Assembly: GCA_016280955.1 (NCBI GenBank)
Contig: JAEEHV010000090.1
Span: 1-56,421, forward strand
Source of the DNA: Candidatus Gastranaerophilales bacterium
GTDB lineage: Bacteria > Cyanobacteriota > Vampirovibrionia > Gastranaerophilales > Gastranaerophilaceae
Length of the DNA: 56,421 bases
Direction of reading: 5' to 3'
Part shown: positions 17,192-27,900 of the stretch, one piece after another
How positions within the stretch are numbered: the first letter of the stretch is position 1
Layout: each line of letters opens with the position of its first letter
The notes under the pieces: generated by a model
The model's database searches: none
What the model saw: the letters and a program-made list of their open reading frames with translations, nothing else
What the model was told of the DNA's origin: nothing
Position numbers and translations under genes: made by a program

Positions 17192-17400
17192 TTTTGTCGG
17201 GTTAAAACCCGACCTATATGCTATATGCTGTAAGTTAGGCATTCCTACCCAACAAAAAAAGAATGAAATTTAATAAAAAGCTGAATTGCCACGGGCGGGG
17301 TAAATATAGTAATCGTCCTCGCAATGACAGATAATAGGTCGGGTTTTAACCCGACAAAAACAAAAAATATTGTAGGTTGGGTGAAACTCAACAAGAATAA
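17192..17400 (+). repeat. REP-like palindromes between adaptor and pump genes
   Basis: GTCGGGTTAAAACCCGAC at 17196-17213 recurs inverted as GTCGGGTTTTAACCCGAC at 17338-17355 and again directly at 33916-33933. Between the two lies an imperfect palindrome ending CCTACCCAAC, and a piece (17286-17330) of the TCATTGCGAGG...GTGGCAAT type, here on the minus strand. GTTGGGTGAAACTCAAC (17376-17392) is a third stem. Such structures inside an operon could reduce expression of the downstream genes or stabilise the adaptor mRNA. Confidence 0.8.
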
Positions 17401-17414
17401 AAAAGGAAAAGAAA

Positions 17415-20400
17415 ATGGCGATTAATAAAGAAGATTTATATTTTTTCATTAAAAAACCAAGGTTTGCTGTTGTAATATCTGCATTGATTGTAATTTTAGG
17501 TTTACTTTCGTTGTTTGGTTTACAACAGGAAAAATACCCTAACATTACACCTCCTCAGGTAACAATAACTGCGAGCTATCCGGGAGCCAGTGCTGCCGTT
17601 ATTGAATCTTCTATTGCATCGCTTCTTGAATCTCAACTTAATGGTGTCAAAGACATGATTTACATGTCCTCAACAAGTTATGATAATGCTTACAATTTAA
17701 CTATATTTTTTAAAACAGGTACGGATAATGATATTAACCTGATGAATGTTCAAAACAAACTTCAACAGGTTCAGTCACTCTTACCGCAAGAAGTTGTGCA
17801 GCAAGGGTTAACGGCAGAGAATAAGGTAGGCGGTGCCGGTGCGATTATCTTAAACCTCGCTTCTGAAAATGAATCTTGGAATCAGCTTGATTTAACAAAC
17901 TATGCTAATATTTATGTTAAAGATGCTATTAAGAGAATTAATGGAGTCGGCTCAGTAAACGTATTTGGTGCGGATGATTATTCTATGCGTATTTGGCTTG
18001 ACCCGGCGAAACTTGCAAGTTATAAAGTTACGATTGCAGAAATTCAAAATGCCATCAGAACTCAGAATATTCAGCTTTCAGCAGGTGCATTGGGCGATAA
18101 ACCAACAAACGCAAATCCGAGTTTAAAATTATCGCTTCTTACAAAGGGTAGGCTTCAAACACCTGAAGAATTTGGCAACATTATAATTCGTTCAAATTCA
18201 GATGGCTCCAAACTCAGATTAAAAGAAGTTTCAAGAGTTGAACTTGGTGCAAAATCTTATTCCATGTTTGGTATAGTTGACGGTAAACCTGCTGCTTTAA
18301 TTCAGGTTATGCCGCTACCTGGTGCTAATACGGTTGAGATATGTAATAATATTTATAAAACAATGGATGAACTCTCTCAGACACTTCCTGATTCGTTGAA
18401 ACTTGATATTATGATGGACAGTTCTACGTTTATTACCGAATCAATGGACGAAGTTGAATTCACCATTCTTTTAACTTCATTAATCGTTATTTTAATTATA
18501 TTTGTATTTTTAGGCGATTTTAAAGCAACATTAATTCCTTGTGTGACAATTCCTGTATCTCTTGTCGGAACTTTTATTGCTCTTAAAGTCTTAGGAATGT
18601 CATTGAACCTGTTAACTCTGTTTGCCTTAGTTCTTGCAGTTGCGGTTGTAGTAGACGATGCTATTGTCGTTATTGAAAACGTAAAACGTCACACGGAAGA
18701 CGGTAAAAGTGCAGTTGAGGCAACTCAAATTACGATGAAAGAGGTCGGCGGCTCTCTTGTTGCCATGGCATCAGTTCTTATGGCGGTATTCGTTCCGATG
18801 TGTTTCATGAGCGGATTATCCGGTACTATGTACAAACAGTTTGCGGTTTGTATAGCAGTATCAATCGCACTGTCAGCAATATGTGCCTTATCGCTTTCTC
18901 CGGCTATGTGTTCTATTCTATTGAAACCGGTAAAAGAAAAACATTCTGATGACGGGCAGGTCACTTGGGCTAAAGTTGTAAAAGCATGGCTGGATAAAGG
19001 ATTAGAGTTATTTAATTTCTATTTTGAAAAACTCACAAACTTTTATATTGATTGTGTTAAAAAGTTTGTTTATGATAAAAAATTAACAATAATAACATAT
19101 GTTTCTATTGTTCTTTTAATGTTGGGTTTATTCAGTTTTATTCCTACAGGATTTATTCCTGATGAAGACCAAGGTATGTTGATATCTGTTGTAACACTTC
19201 CAGACGGTGCATCATTAAACAGAACAGAAGCTGTGTGTAGTAAATTTATCAGAGCAATAGATGGCATTGAAGGTATTGATAAAGACAGAGTTATTGCTTT
19301 TGGAGGTTTTGGACCGTCAAATCAGGCAACAATAGTTATTCAATTAAAAGAATGGGGTGAACGTAAAGTAAATCCTATTGATTGGGTAATTCGTAAAATT
19401 CAAGGCAGACAAACTGACCTTTCTCACAACGGAATTTTAATGGAAATTTATAAACGTACTGCAGATATTAATGAAGCATCAATATTTACGCTTTCACCAC
19501 CGGCAATAGACGGTTTGGGTATGGCAGGCGGTTTTGAGTATCAGCTTATGTCTACGGGTAATGCAAGTGTTCAAGACCTTGCTGCATTTGCAAATGAGTT
19601 TATTGCAAAAGCTAATCAAGACCCGACATTGCAAAATGTTTATACACAATTCCAAGCTAATGTTCCTCAATATCAGCTTGATATAGATTATGATAAAGCT
19701 CTTGCTCAAGGAGTTGATTTGAATGAACTTCATAATACTTTAGCTTCAACCTTATCTTATGCATATATTAATGACTTTAATAAATTGGGCAGAATTTTTA
19801 AGGTATTTATGCAGGCAGAGGGTGATTACAGAAACAAAATTGAGGATTTACAAAAGATATTTGTTATAAACACAAAAGGACAACCTGTTCCTATTATGAC
19901 AATGATTACACCAAAACAAACTGTTGGTGCAGTTTCTATTACAAGGTTTAATCAATTCCGTGCTGCTCAAATCCAGGGTTCTCCTGCCAACGGAAAATCA
20001 TCAGGTGAAGCAATGAACGCAATGATAAATTTGTCTAAGAATAATTTACCGCACGATTACACTTTTGCCTGGTCAGGAACATCGCTTCAGGAAAAGGAAT
20101 CTTCAGGACAGACAGGACTTGTTGTAGGTTTTGCATTATTATTTGTTTATTTATTCTTAGTTGCGCTGTACGAAAGCTGGATGATACCTGTTGCGGTACT
20201 TTTAATATCACCTGTCGCAATTGTTGGTGCGTTAATATTCCAATTAATGATGGGACAATCTCTTGATTTGTATTCTCAGGTTGGTTTGATTACATTAATC
20301 GGTTTGGCAGCTAAGCAATCTATTTTGATTGTTGAATTTGCAAAAGAAGAACATGAAACACATGGTTTGTCAATATATGATGCAGCTATTAAAGCGGCTC

Positions 20401-20642
20401 TTTTGAGATTTAGGGCAATCATGATGACGGAAGCTGCATTTATTTTAGGTATTTTACCATTGTTATTTGCGTCAGGTGCCGGTGCAAACAGCAGAATATC
20501 AGTTGGTTCAACAGTCATCGGAGGTATGATTGTTGCGGCAACTTTGGGTACTGTTTTGACACCTGCTTTTTATGTTATAATTCAAGATGTAGTTGATAAA
20601 TATTTCAACAGCAAGAAAGATGAAGAAGATGAGATTAAATAA
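17415..20642 (+). CDS. RND multidrug pump (AcrB/HAE1 family)
   Basis: 1075 residues, full length, AAAAGGAAAAG before the ATG. Twelve helices with the classic arrangement: one at the N-terminus ([20 protein letters not shown]), two large periplasmic loops (residues about 40-340 and 560-870), and [18 protein letters not shown] entry. The proton-relay helix contains [18 protein letters not shown] with the paired Asp. Later motifs: [29 protein letters not shown] and [15 protein letters not shown]. It exports hydrophobic compounds from the periplasm/inner leaflet through the TolC-type channel encoded next. Its stop overlaps the channel gene start. Confidence 0.95.
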   Translation: MAINKEDLYFFIKKPRFAVVISALIVILGLLSLFGLQQEKYPNITPPQVTITASYPGASAAVIESSIASLLESQLNGVKDMIYMSSTSYDNAYNLTIFFKTGTDNDINLMNVQNKLQQVQSLLPQEVVQQGLTAENKVGGAGAIILNLASENESWNQLDLTNYANIYVKDAIKRINGVGSVNVFGADDYSMRIWLDPAKLASYKVTIAEIQNAIRTQNIQLSAGALGDKPTNANPSLKLSLLTKGRLQTPEEFGNIIIRSNSDGSKLRLKEVSRVELGAKSYSMFGIVDGKPAALIQVMPLPGANTVEICNNIYKTMDELSQTLPDSLKLDIMMDSSTFITESMDEVEFTILLTSLIVILIIFVFLGDFKATLIPCVTIPVSLVGTFIALKVLGMSLNLLTLFALVLAVAVVVDDAIVVIENVKRHTEDGKSAVEATQITMKEVGGSLVAMASVLMAVFVPMCFMSGLSGTMYKQFAVCIAVSIALSAICALSLSPAMCSILLKPVKEKHSDDGQVTWAKVVKAWLDKGLELFNFYFEKLTNFYIDCVKKFVYDKKLTIITYVSIVLLMLGLFSFIPTGFIPDEDQGMLISVVTLPDGASLNRTEAVCSKFIRAIDGIEGIDKDRVIAFGGFGPSNQATIVIQLKEWGERKVNPIDWVIRKIQGRQTDLSHNGILMEIYKRTADINEASIFTLSPPAIDGLGMAGGFEYQLMSTGNASVQDLAAFANEFIAKANQDPTLQNVYTQFQANVPQYQLDIDYDKALAQGVDLNELHNTLASTLSYAYINDFNKLGRIFKVFMQAEGDYRNKIEDLQKIFVINTKGQPVPIMTMITPKQTVGAVSITRFNQFRAAQIQGSPANGKSSGEAMNAMINLSKNNLPHDYTFAWSGTSLQEKESSGQTGLVVGFALLFVYLFLVALYESWMIPVAVLLISPVAIVGALIFQLMMGQSLDLYSQVGLITLIGLAAKQSILIVEFAKEEHETHGLSIYDAAIKAALLRFRAIMMTEAAFILGILPLLFASGAGANSRISVGSTVIGGMIVAATLGTVLTPAFYVIIQDVVDKYFNSKKDEEDEIK

Positions 20643-22089
20643 AAAACAAATTTTAAGTTTAGCAATATTGTCCTGTTTTGTATTGACCTCTGTTAATACA
20701 GCAGAAGCATTTAGCTTAAAAAAGAATAAAAACAATACTAACAATACACAGGTTGTTACTCTTACAAAAACTAACAAAAAACAGAAAACAGGTGAAATGG
20801 AGCAACCGCCTTATACTAACGAAGTGCACTCCGTATTTTCGCTTAATGACTGTATAGAAAATGCTATTAAATACAATCCGGGCATTTGGGCTTCCATATA
20901 TGAAGAAGAAGCATACAAAACAAAAATAGGTCAGGCATGGGCAAACTATTTCCCGTCAATAAGTGCCGGTATTGATATTTCAAGAAGCGGTAATAAATAC
21001 ATTGGCGGAGGTCCGTATGGCGGAGCAATGAGCCAATATACTACAATGGGCTACATTCCTTCTGTTTCTGCTGATATGCTTATCTTTGACTTCGGTAAAA
21101 CAAAAGCTTCGGCAGATAGAGCAAAAAGAATGTATGAATCAAAGGTAGAGAACACAAAAGAAAATATCAACACTATTATCTACAACATAAAAATTGCATA
21201 TTATAATATTTTGTTTGCTCAGGCACAGGTTCATGTTTATGAAGATACAGTTGCTGATTATCAGCTGCAATTAGATCAGGCATGGGGATTCTATCGTTAT
21301 GGTACAAAACCAAAACTTGATGTAGTTACTGCTGAATACAACCTCGGTAAAGCAAAGCTTAATCTGGTTAAAGCAAAAAATGTTCTTGAAGTTGCAAGGG
21401 TTCAGCTATCCCAGATTATGGGTATTCCGGAATATACAAATTACGAACTTTCTGATCAGCTGACACTCAATTTATTTGATATAAATGAAGAAGATGCAAT
21501 AAAAACAGCATTTGAAGTAAGACCGGAACTTATTTCTGCAAAGAAAGCAGAAGAAGCTGCTAAAATGAATCTGAGAGCTGCGAGAAGAGATTTTGCACCG
21601 GATTTGGGCATTTACGGAAACTACTACAACGGCATCGGAAATGAATACAATTTACAATCAGGACAAATCGGTGCAGGGCTTACTTATAGCGGGCTGAATA
21701 TTTTAAGAATAAAGAAACAGGTTGATCAGGCTCGTGCAGAATACAAAAAAGCAAAAGCTGAATACGAAGATACAAAACACGAAGTTTATTTTAACGTCAA
21801 GAGTGATTACCTTGAACTTGAAACGGACAGAGAAGCTATCATAATTGCAAAACTTGCATTAGATCAGGCAAAAGAACAGTACAGACAGGTAACAGGAAGA
21901 TATAAAGCCGGTGTTGGTGATGCTATCGAACTTAAAGACGGTGAAAATACATATCTGAATGCTCGTCTTGATTTTTATAACGCAATGCTTGACTACAACA
22001 GCAGTGCGGCAAGTCTTGAAAAAGAAATCGGTTTACCTTTGAAACTTAAACCCGAAAAGGTTTTGGATATTACAAAAGAAGATTTGTAA
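20620..22089 (+). CDS. TolC-family outer-membrane channel
   Basis: About 489 residues. The frame opens at a TTG (20593), but the ATGs at 20620 or 20629 give a proper Sec signal ([21 protein letters not shown]); both overlap the pump gene. Two repeated halves of long helices follow: [32 protein letters not shown], then the second repeat [21 protein letters not shown], as in the outer-membrane efflux protein family. It completes the tripartite pump. There is a Lys/Asn-rich linker after the signal. Confidence 0.9.
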   Translation: MKKMRLNKKQILSLAILSCFVLTSVNTAEAFSLKKNKNNTNNTQVVTLTKTNKKQKTGEMEQPPYTNEVHSVFSLNDCIENAIKYNPGIWASIYEEEAYKTKIGQAWANYFPSISAGIDISRSGNKYIGGGPYGGAMSQYTTMGYIPSVSADMLIFDFGKTKASADRAKRMYESKVENTKENINTIIYNIKIAYYNILFAQAQVHVYEDTVADYQLQLDQAWGFYRYGTKPKLDVVTAEYNLGKAKLNLVKAKNVLEVARVQLSQIMGIPEYTNYELSDQLTLNLFDINEEDAIKTAFEVRPELISAKKAEEAAKMNLRAARRDFAPDLGIYGNYYNGIGNEYNLQSGQIGAGLTYSGLNILRIKKQVDQARAEYKKAKAEYEDTKHEVYFNVKSDYLELETDREAIIIAKLALDQAKEQYRQVTGRYKAGVGDAIELKDGENTYLNARLDFYNAMLDYNSSAASLEKEIGLPLKLKPEKVLDITKEDL

Positions 22090-22138
22090 AAATCTGCAAA
22101 AATATTGCTCTGTTGTGTGATAAAAAAATCATTAATTT

Positions 22139-22157
22139 TGCATAATATTTTTATGCA
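22139..22157 (+). promoter_or_regulatory. Perfect inverted repeat TGCATAA-N5-TTATGCA
   Basis: It is centred about 46 bases before the ATG at 22194 and overlaps a possible -10 (CATAAT). Size and position suit a repressor operator; the regulator is unknown. Confidence 0.4.
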
Positions 22158-22193
22158 GTGTTGGCTGCGTAAAAAATGAAAGGATGCAAAATT

Positions 22194-23516
22194 ATGACAT
22201 TTAATCCGCTTAAAGAAAAAGGTATGCCTTTAGAAAAACAACTAAGAAATTGGCACCAGATAGCAGGAAAACCTTATAATAAAACAGAGGTTGACTGTTA
22301 CACAAGGACACGTCAAATCTTAATGAACGGAATAGAAGTTGAGGCTTGGGGATTTAAGCACCAACTTGCCCGATACTTAGAAGACAATGATGATAAAATT
22401 AAACTTGCACAAATAGGAAGAATAGAAAATACACAGCAAATGACCTGTAACTGGATGGGGCCAGCAGACCAAACAGTTCTTGAAACAACATTAGGTTATG
22501 AACAAGTTGCTGTTGATTTAACGGCATGGCTAGCTCAGAACGAACCGGATGAATACGTAAAAGAAGTTTTTGACTTTGGTTTATTAGAAGATTTTGACCA
22601 CCTTTACAGGTATTCACAATTTGCTTATGCAAAAGAGGGAATAGAACCGTCATCAATCGTTCAGGGGCAAACTGATGTTATAACCGGACGTCCTACCCAG
22701 CATCATCACAACTGCAACGGTCTGCGAAAACGTAAGCATTATGACAAAGCAACTGCTTCTCCGCAAACTAAGGTTAATATATTGACAGTTCTTTCCGGAG
22801 AACAGCAAACTCATAATTTTTATGCGGAACACGGTTTTATGTACGGTGATCATATATTAAGAGAAACTTATGCAGAAATTAAAGACGTAGAAGAAGAACA
22901 TGTTACAATGTACGAGTCTTTAATTGATCCGACAGAATCAATGTGGGAAAAGCTCCTTATTCATGAATTTACCGAGGTTTGTAATTATTACACCTGTATG
23001 GAAGATGAGCAGGATGAAAGAATAAAAAAACTCTGGGAAATATTTTTGGATATGGAATTAAATCATCTTCAAACAGCATCAGAACTGTTTAAAAAATACG
23101 AAAACAGAGAACCTGAAGAAGTGATTGGTGACGGAATAATTATTCCATGCAGGTTTAAGAGTCAAAAAGCCTATGTACAAAAGGTTCTTGAAGCTGAAGC
23201 AGGAAAAAGACTTGCTCCGGAAGGCGGATTCTATAAATCTACAGAGGAACTTCCTGATGACTGGGCAAGTTATTCAGTTCAGAGTCGCCTTTGTGAACTT
23301 TCTGCACCATCTGAAAATGCAATTCATATAGGCGGACTTTATAATGACAGAGATATTGTCGAAGCAAAAAAAGAACTTTTGGATAAACAAACAGATATTT
23401 TAAAAAACGGTCTTCAGAGAAAATCGGTTGCATCAAATACAGTTATGCCCGAAGAACTTGAATCTATGATAAAAAAACATGAATCAAAAAATAAAAATAA
23501 AGAAAAATTAATTTAA
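22194..23516 (+). CDS. Ferritin-like (diiron?) protein of unknown function
   Basis: 440 residues from the ATG at 22194, which has AAAGGA nine bases upstream; an in-frame ATG at 22176 has none. The middle is rich in helices carrying E-x2-H or E/D-x-H pairs: EDFDHLYRYSQFA, SGEQQTHNFYAEHG, VEEEHVTMYESL, IHEFTEVCNYYTC and MELNHLQTASEL. That is the pattern of a four-helix ferritin-like bundle binding two irons. A His-rich loop (TQHHHNCNG) precedes it. The C-terminal 100 residues are Lys-rich and probably flexible. No exact family is recognised. A stem-loop and a radical SAM gene follow. Confidence 0.6.
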   Translation: MTFNPLKEKGMPLEKQLRNWHQIAGKPYNKTEVDCYTRTRQILMNGIEVEAWGFKHQLARYLEDNDDKIKLAQIGRIENTQQMTCNWMGPADQTVLETTLGYEQVAVDLTAWLAQNEPDEYVKEVFDFGLLEDFDHLYRYSQFAYAKEGIEPSSIVQGQTDVITGRPTQHHHNCNGLRKRKHYDKATASPQTKVNILTVLSGEQQTHNFYAEHGFMYGDHILRETYAEIKDVEEEHVTMYESLIDPTESMWEKLLIHEFTEVCNYYTCMEDEQDERIKKLWEIFLDMELNHLQTASELFKKYENREPEEVIGDGIIIPCRFKSQKAYVQKVLEAEAGKRLAPEGGFYKSTEELPDDWASYSVQSRLCELSAPSENAIHIGGLYNDRDIVEAKKELLDKQTDILKNGLQRKSVASNTVMPEELESMIKKHESKNKNKEKLI

Positions 23517-23527
23517 ACTAAATATAA

Positions 23528-23566
23528 CCAAAATGTTTATGCTGAATGTCCGTATAAACATTTTGG
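23528..23566 (+). terminator. Stem-loop after the ferritin-like gene
   Basis: Thirteen perfect pairs (CCAAAATGTTTAT/ATAAACATTTTGG) around a 13-base loop. Without a long T run it may be a weak terminator or an mRNA 3' stabiliser. Confidence 0.5.
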
Positions 23567-23711
23567 TATTTCGTCAGTTAGACATATATAAATTTATCCG
23601 GTTGAATATATTTTTTTTACCTTGTCTGATGATTTTTAAAAATATTATTTTTATTAACATTATTCATACAAAAAGATAAAAACAGAATCAATAACAAAAT
23701 GGAGGGTTTTG

Positions 23712-24545
23712 ATGAATATTTGTACAGCACCAACTTATAAACTTGAAAAGTTAAATAATTTATTTTTAGAACTCACGGCAAAAAACTGCAATCAAAGATG
23801 TGCGGGATGCTATATAGATTTTCCTCTGTCAAAAAATATAAAAGACTTTCTTCCTCTTGATATGATAAAAGAAGTTTTGGAAGATACAAAAAATGAAGAG
23901 CTTTATTGTATATATCTTACAGGCGGAGAACCGATGACACATCCCGACTTCAATACTGTTTTAAGAACTTGCCTGAAAAGGTGTAATGTTTGTATTTGTA
24001 CAAACGGCAGTTTTTTGAATGAAAAGAAAATAAGGTTTTTGAAGAAAGTCGAAGATGAAGGTGCAAATTCTTGGCAAACCCAAATATTTTTTAAACTTTC
24101 TCTTGCTCATTTTAACGAACAGGAAAGCGATAAAGTCAAATACAGAGGACATTTCAGACAAACAATTTCTGCATTGAAAACTCTTGCAAGATATAATTTT
24201 AATTCTGTTCTTTCAATTCAGAATTATTATAAAATTGATGATAAAATTTTAAAAGAAAAATTTGAAAAAATTTTTGAAGAAAATACAATTTCAAATACTG
24301 ATTTGCAAATTAATATTTCATATCCTTATGATTCCGAAGAAGTAATGAAACCTGCGCAAAATACTGATTGTATGTATGGAAGAACATATACAAAGAATGG
24401 TGTTTATGCCTGTCCGTTTTTGTCAAATGATTACCGCGGCAGAATGGGAATTTCATTTAAAGATTATTCAAAAAATATAACAGCGGAAACAGATTTTTGT
24501 TCCGTATGTTCCGCAAACAAAAATCCCATGTTTACAATCGGATAA
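23712..24545 (+). CDS. Radical SAM protein with SPASM-like tail
   Basis: 277 residues from an ATG with GGAGGG upstream. The 4Fe-4S motif is C26-x3-C30-x2-C33 (NCNQRCAGC), followed by YLTGGEPMTHPDF, which binds SAM. A short C-terminal cluster (DCMYGRTY, YACPF, CSVCSANKN) resembles a reduced SPASM/twitch extension. This often marks peptide- or protein-modifying enzymes. The substrate is unknown; the neighbour upstream is the ferritin-like protein. The following 225 bases to the next gene contain no gene, only AT-rich sequence and an ATGGTATAAA promoter-like motif near 24687. Confidence 0.82.
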   Translation: MNICTAPTYKLEKLNNLFLELTAKNCNQRCAGCYIDFPLSKNIKDFLPLDMIKEVLEDTKNEELYCIYLTGGEPMTHPDFNTVLRTCLKRCNVCICTNGSFLNEKKIRFLKKVEDEGANSWQTQIFFKLSLAHFNEQESDKVKYRGHFRQTISALKTLARYNFNSVLSIQNYYKIDDKILKEKFEKIFEENTISNTDLQINISYPYDSEEVMKPAQNTDCMYGRTYTKNGVYACPFLSNDYRGRMGISFKDYSKNITAETDFCSVCSANKNPMFTIG

Positions 24546-24769
24546 TTGTATTTTTTACAATTATTAATTTATGTATATAACTCATATATAACAAGCATTC
24601 CAAGGATTTTGAGTTCATAATATAGTAAACATTTGTAACATTATACTCGTGAATTAATACTAAAGAGTTACATTTTTATTGGAATTATGGTATAAATATT
24701 AATGTAAAAATATATACTGGGATGATTATAAAAAAAATAATTATTCCTAAAAAATGAACGGAGGCAATA

Positions 24770-26488
24770 ATGTCAGTAGGACAATTTGTATTTATGTTAC
24801 ACAGCCATCTGCCATATTACAGAAAAGCCGGTATGTGGCCATTCGGAGAAGAAAACCTTTACGAATGTATGGCAGAAACATACGTACCTCTGCTTAATGC
24901 AATTGCAGAGTTGTATGACGAAGGTATAAAAGCAAAATTAACTGTCGGTATTACTCCAATACTTGCAGAACAATTAAATGACGAACACCTGCAAAACGGT
25001 TTCGTGAAATACATAGATGCTCAAATCGCAGCTGTGGCAAAAGATTTGGAAAGATATCCGGATCCTAAGGTTGCTCACAGTCAGCATTTAAAATATTTGG
25101 CAAAATATTATTTTGATTTATGGAATAAGTTAAGAGATGATTTCGTAAACAAATATGAAAAGAATCTTGTAAAATATTTCAGAAAATATCAGGATTTAGG
25201 TTGTATCGAAATAACAACATCAGGTGCAACTCACGGTTTCTCACCTCTGCTTGCAACTGACAGCAACCTGAATGCTCAATTTAAAGTAGGTCAGGATACA
25301 ACTGAAAGATTATTCGGAAAGAAAGCAATGGGTGCATGGTTGCCTGAATGTGCTTACAGACAGGGTTATGAATATGTAGGAAAAGACGGTAAAAAACACT
25401 GGAGACCGGCTATTGAAGTTACTCTTCAAAATAACGACATTCACTACTTCTTTACTGAATCTCACGTAATAGAAGGCGGTAATTCAATCGGTAACAGACG
25501 TGTAATCGGTGTTTACGGAAACATTGAATATATTCCGCTTCCGGAAAGACCTGCTACAGGATATGATACATATTCAGCATACTGGTTGCCTGATGCACAA
25601 GTTGCAGTAATGGGAAGAAATGACAGAGCAGGTTATCAGGTTTGGTCTGCTGCAGACGGTTATCCGGGTGACGGCTGTTTCAGAGAATTCCACAAACGTG
25701 ATGACAAATCAGGTATGCACTACTGGAGAATTACATCACCTACAACAGATTTAGGTGACAAAATGTTATATGATCCGGTTCTTGCATTCAATAAGATAAA
25801 TGAAAACACTGATCACTATACAACATTAATTTATCATCAGTTGAATGATTACAAAAAAGCAACAGGTAAAGAAGGTCTTGTAATGGTTTCATTCGATACG
25901 GAATTATTCGGACACTGGTGGTTTGAAGGTGTTGAATTTATTAAACAGGTTATTAAGAAATTTAATACTTATCTTCCTGAAGTTGAAAGAATGACAGCCG
26001 GAGAATATATAACAAAATATCCTCCGAAAGAAGCTATTCAAATTCCTGAATCATCATGGGGACAAGGCGGACACTTCTATGTATGGCAAAACCATTTAAC
26101 AGAATGGATGTGGCCGATTATTCACTCTTGCGAAAAACGTATGTGTGAGATTGTTGATGCTCATCCTGAAATTCCTGAAGATAAACTTCTGCACAGAGCA
26201 TTGAATCAGCTTGCAAGAGAAAACCTGTTATTGCAGTCTTCTGACTGGCCGTTCTTAATCACAACATGGCAGGCAAAAGATTATGCAACAGACAGATTCA
26301 ATGAACACGTTGACAGATTCAGCTTTATTGCTGATATGATTGAAAGCGGAAATATTGATGATGCTAAACTTAAAGAAATCGAAAGCATTGATAACTGTTT
26401 CCCTGTAATTGACTACAGAGTTTACCAGTCAATTACCGAAGGTATTATTCCTCAGCAGGAAAAGAAACTTGCTCCGCTTTATAATTAA
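24770..26488 (+). CDS. GH57 1,4-alpha-glucan branching enzyme
   Basis: 572 residues with ACGGAGG before the ATG. GH57 motifs in order: FMLHSHLPYYRKAG at the N-terminus, ATHGFSPLL, WLPECAY with the nucleophile Glu193, and SFDTELFGHWWFEG with the acid/base Asp376. The later helical part (SWGQGGHFYVWQN, LLQSSDWPFLITT) is the DUF1957-type domain of GH57 branching enzymes. It introduces alpha-1,6 branches into glycogen-like glucan in the cytoplasm. No glgA, glgC or glgP is adjacent. A strong terminator follows. Confidence 0.9.
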   Translation: MSVGQFVFMLHSHLPYYRKAGMWPFGEENLYECMAETYVPLLNAIAELYDEGIKAKLTVGITPILAEQLNDEHLQNGFVKYIDAQIAAVAKDLERYPDPKVAHSQHLKYLAKYYFDLWNKLRDDFVNKYEKNLVKYFRKYQDLGCIEITTSGATHGFSPLLATDSNLNAQFKVGQDTTERLFGKKAMGAWLPECAYRQGYEYVGKDGKKHWRPAIEVTLQNNDIHYFFTESHVIEGGNSIGNRRVIGVYGNIEYIPLPERPATGYDTYSAYWLPDAQVAVMGRNDRAGYQVWSAADGYPGDGCFREFHKRDDKSGMHYWRITSPTTDLGDKMLYDPVLAFNKINENTDHYTTLIYHQLNDYKKATGKEGLVMVSFDTELFGHWWFEGVEFIKQVIKKFNTYLPEVERMTAGEYITKYPPKEAIQIPESSWGQGGHFYVWQNHLTEWMWPIIHSCEKRMCEIVDAHPEIPEDKLLHRALNQLARENLLLQSSDWPFLITTWQAKDYATDRFNEHVDRFSFIADMIESGNIDDAKLKEIESIDNCFPVIDYRVYQSITEGIIPQQEKKLAPLYN

Positions 26489-26505
26489 TAAAAACAATAA
26501 GACAA

Positions 26506-26544
26506 AAACAAAGCGGTTTGGCATTAGCCAAACCGCTTTGTTTA
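26506..26544 (+). terminator. Terminator of the GH57 gene
   Basis: AAACAAAGCGGTTTGGC pairs perfectly with its complement around ATTA. Confidence 0.9.
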
Positions 26545-26617
26545 TTATATTGTATAGTAAGAAACTATTTTACAGATATAATATCGGATATACAAAGTTA
26601 TATAGGAGGGTATATAA

Positions 26618-27049
26618 ATGCAAATTTCAGGTATTAACAATGTTAGTTCAAATGATACTTCTTTTGGTGCAAAAGTTAAGATTAATCCGAGTAAAAAGAT
26701 TTTAAGTCATTCTGAATCAGGATTTTTGGAAGATATTGCAAGAAATATAGGAACCAAAAAAGATACTGTTTTTTTTGAAGTCGGAAAGATTCAAAAAGAA
26801 GAAGGCAGAGAAATGACACAAGACGGTGTAGATATTTTCAATATTTTTTCAAGAAAGATAGAAGCATCATTTAATTTAAACGGCAAAAATTCAAAGATAC
26901 AAAATTTATCAAAATATGACAGTTACAAAACGTATGCAGAGGAATTACCGGAAAATAATATTTTAAACAGACCTTTTGAATATATGAGCCAATACATAGA
27001 AAAATTAAATAAAAAATATGAAGCACTGTTCAATAAACCTGTTTTATAA
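26618..27049 (+). CDS. Leader-type protein, unknown function
   Basis: 143 residues with TAGGAGG before the ATG. The N-terminus MQISGINNVSSNDTSFGAKV is a clear example of the shared leader, with the F-G-A core at residues 16-18. The rest is soluble and mostly helical (FLEDIARNIGTKKDTVFFEV, YIEKLNKKYEALF). No domain recognised and no hydrophobic segment. It is a single-gene unit closed by its own terminator, at the edge of an island of leader-type genes. Confidence 0.7.
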   Translation: MQISGINNVSSNDTSFGAKVKINPSKKILSHSESGFLEDIARNIGTKKDTVFFEVGKIQKEEGREMTQDGVDIFNIFSRKIEASFNLNGKNSKIQNLSKYDSYKTYAEELPENNILNRPFEYMSQYIEKLNKKYEALFNKPVL

Positions 27050-27063
27050 TAAAAATAACTGAT

Positions 27064-27096
27064 TAAAAAAGTCCCGAATATTCGGGACTTTTTTAG
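27064..27096. terminator. Terminator between convergent genes
   Basis: AAAAAAGTCCCGAATA pairs with TATTCGGGACTTTTTT, with A/T runs on both sides. Confidence 0.9.
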
Positions 27097-27107
27097 TATT
27101 TAGTTGT

Positions 27108-27389
27108 CTATTTTTTTGAAAAACGGTCTTTAATGCTATCCTCTGCGTTTGAGCCTACAACACCGCCCGCAACAGCACCGGCTGTTGCTGTCCAGCCTGC
27201 AAGAATCCAGCCGATAGGACCTGATAATGCGATTGTAGTAACTAATGCTCCCGTTACAAGAGCACTTCCAGTAACTCCTCCTATTATTGCTCCTTTGCCG
27301 CCCTTAAATGTGTTGACGGAACTTCTGTTGTGATGATTTGTGTTTAAAACGTTAACTCTTTGTCGGATGCTTGTTGGTTCGATTCTCAT
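27108..27389 (-). CDS. Leader-type glycine-zipper membrane protein
   Basis: 93 residues with AAGGAGG before the ATG. The leader ends in NTFKGG at residues 26-31. Two glycine-rich hydrophobic segments follow (IIGGVTGSALVTGALVTTIAL and WILAGWTATAGAVAGGVVGS), then a charged tail. Such glycine zippers pack as membrane helix pairs or oligomers. The protein at 51181-51468 has the same plan. Function unknown. Confidence 0.7.
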   Translation of the reverse strand: MRIEPTSIRQRVNVLNTNHHNRSSVNTFKGGKGAIIGGVTGSALVTGALVTTIALSGPIGWILAGWTATAGAVAGGVVGSNAEDSIKDRFSKK

Positions 27390-27425
27390 ATATACCTCCT
27401 TGTTTAGTTATGCAAAAAATTATTA

Positions 27426-27776
27426 CTAATACTTTACTCTTGCAAGAAATTCTCCTTTTGTCATATTCATAAATTTATTAACTATTTTTCTGTATGCGGT
27501 TCTTCTCGCAAGAGTAACTTTCCTGCCATTCGGACGATCATCTCTTACTGCAAGAAGTGAATATTCATATCCTAGCGGTCCTGTTTTTTGATGCATTTCA
27601 ATTGTATAGTTATCACGCCCGAATGATGCATATTCTTCAATTTTTTGATTTAGTTTATATATGTTTTGCTTTCTGTTTTCGCCGTTATTAAAGAAACCCT
27701 GCATTGATTTTACAAATCTGGGTGACACTTTGGCATTAAAATCCGGTTGTGATAATGTACGGGTTTCTATTTTCAT
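27426..27776 (-). CDS. Leader-type basic protein, unknown
   Basis: 116 residues. The short leader MKIETRTLSQPDFNAKV carries the F-N-A core at 13-15. The remainder is basic and soluble, with a strand pair (YTIEMHQKTG, EYSLLAVRDDRPNGRKVTLA) and a terminal helix. No family recognised. It lies in a run of same-strand leader genes; the spacing of 36 bases to the next gene suggests co-transcription is possible. Confidence 0.65.
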   Translation of the reverse strand: MKIETRTLSQPDFNAKVSPRFVKSMQGFFNNGENRKQNIYKLNQKIEEYASFGRDNYTIEMHQKTGPLGYEYSLLAVRDDRPNGRKVTLARRTAYRKIVNKFMNMTKGEFLARVKY

Positions 27777-27900
27777 ATAAATATTTAATTCCCTAGATAA
27801 CTATAATTATATCTCTGTTTTTGAGTAAATGTAAAGAATTTATAACAAATATTAATTACAAATTAAAATATTTCAATAGTAGTTATCAGGTCTGTTTCTG

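Noticed and set aside
26409..26705. Plus-strand frame bridging the GH57 gene and the next gene
   Set aside because: It crosses a strong terminator and overlaps two better genes.
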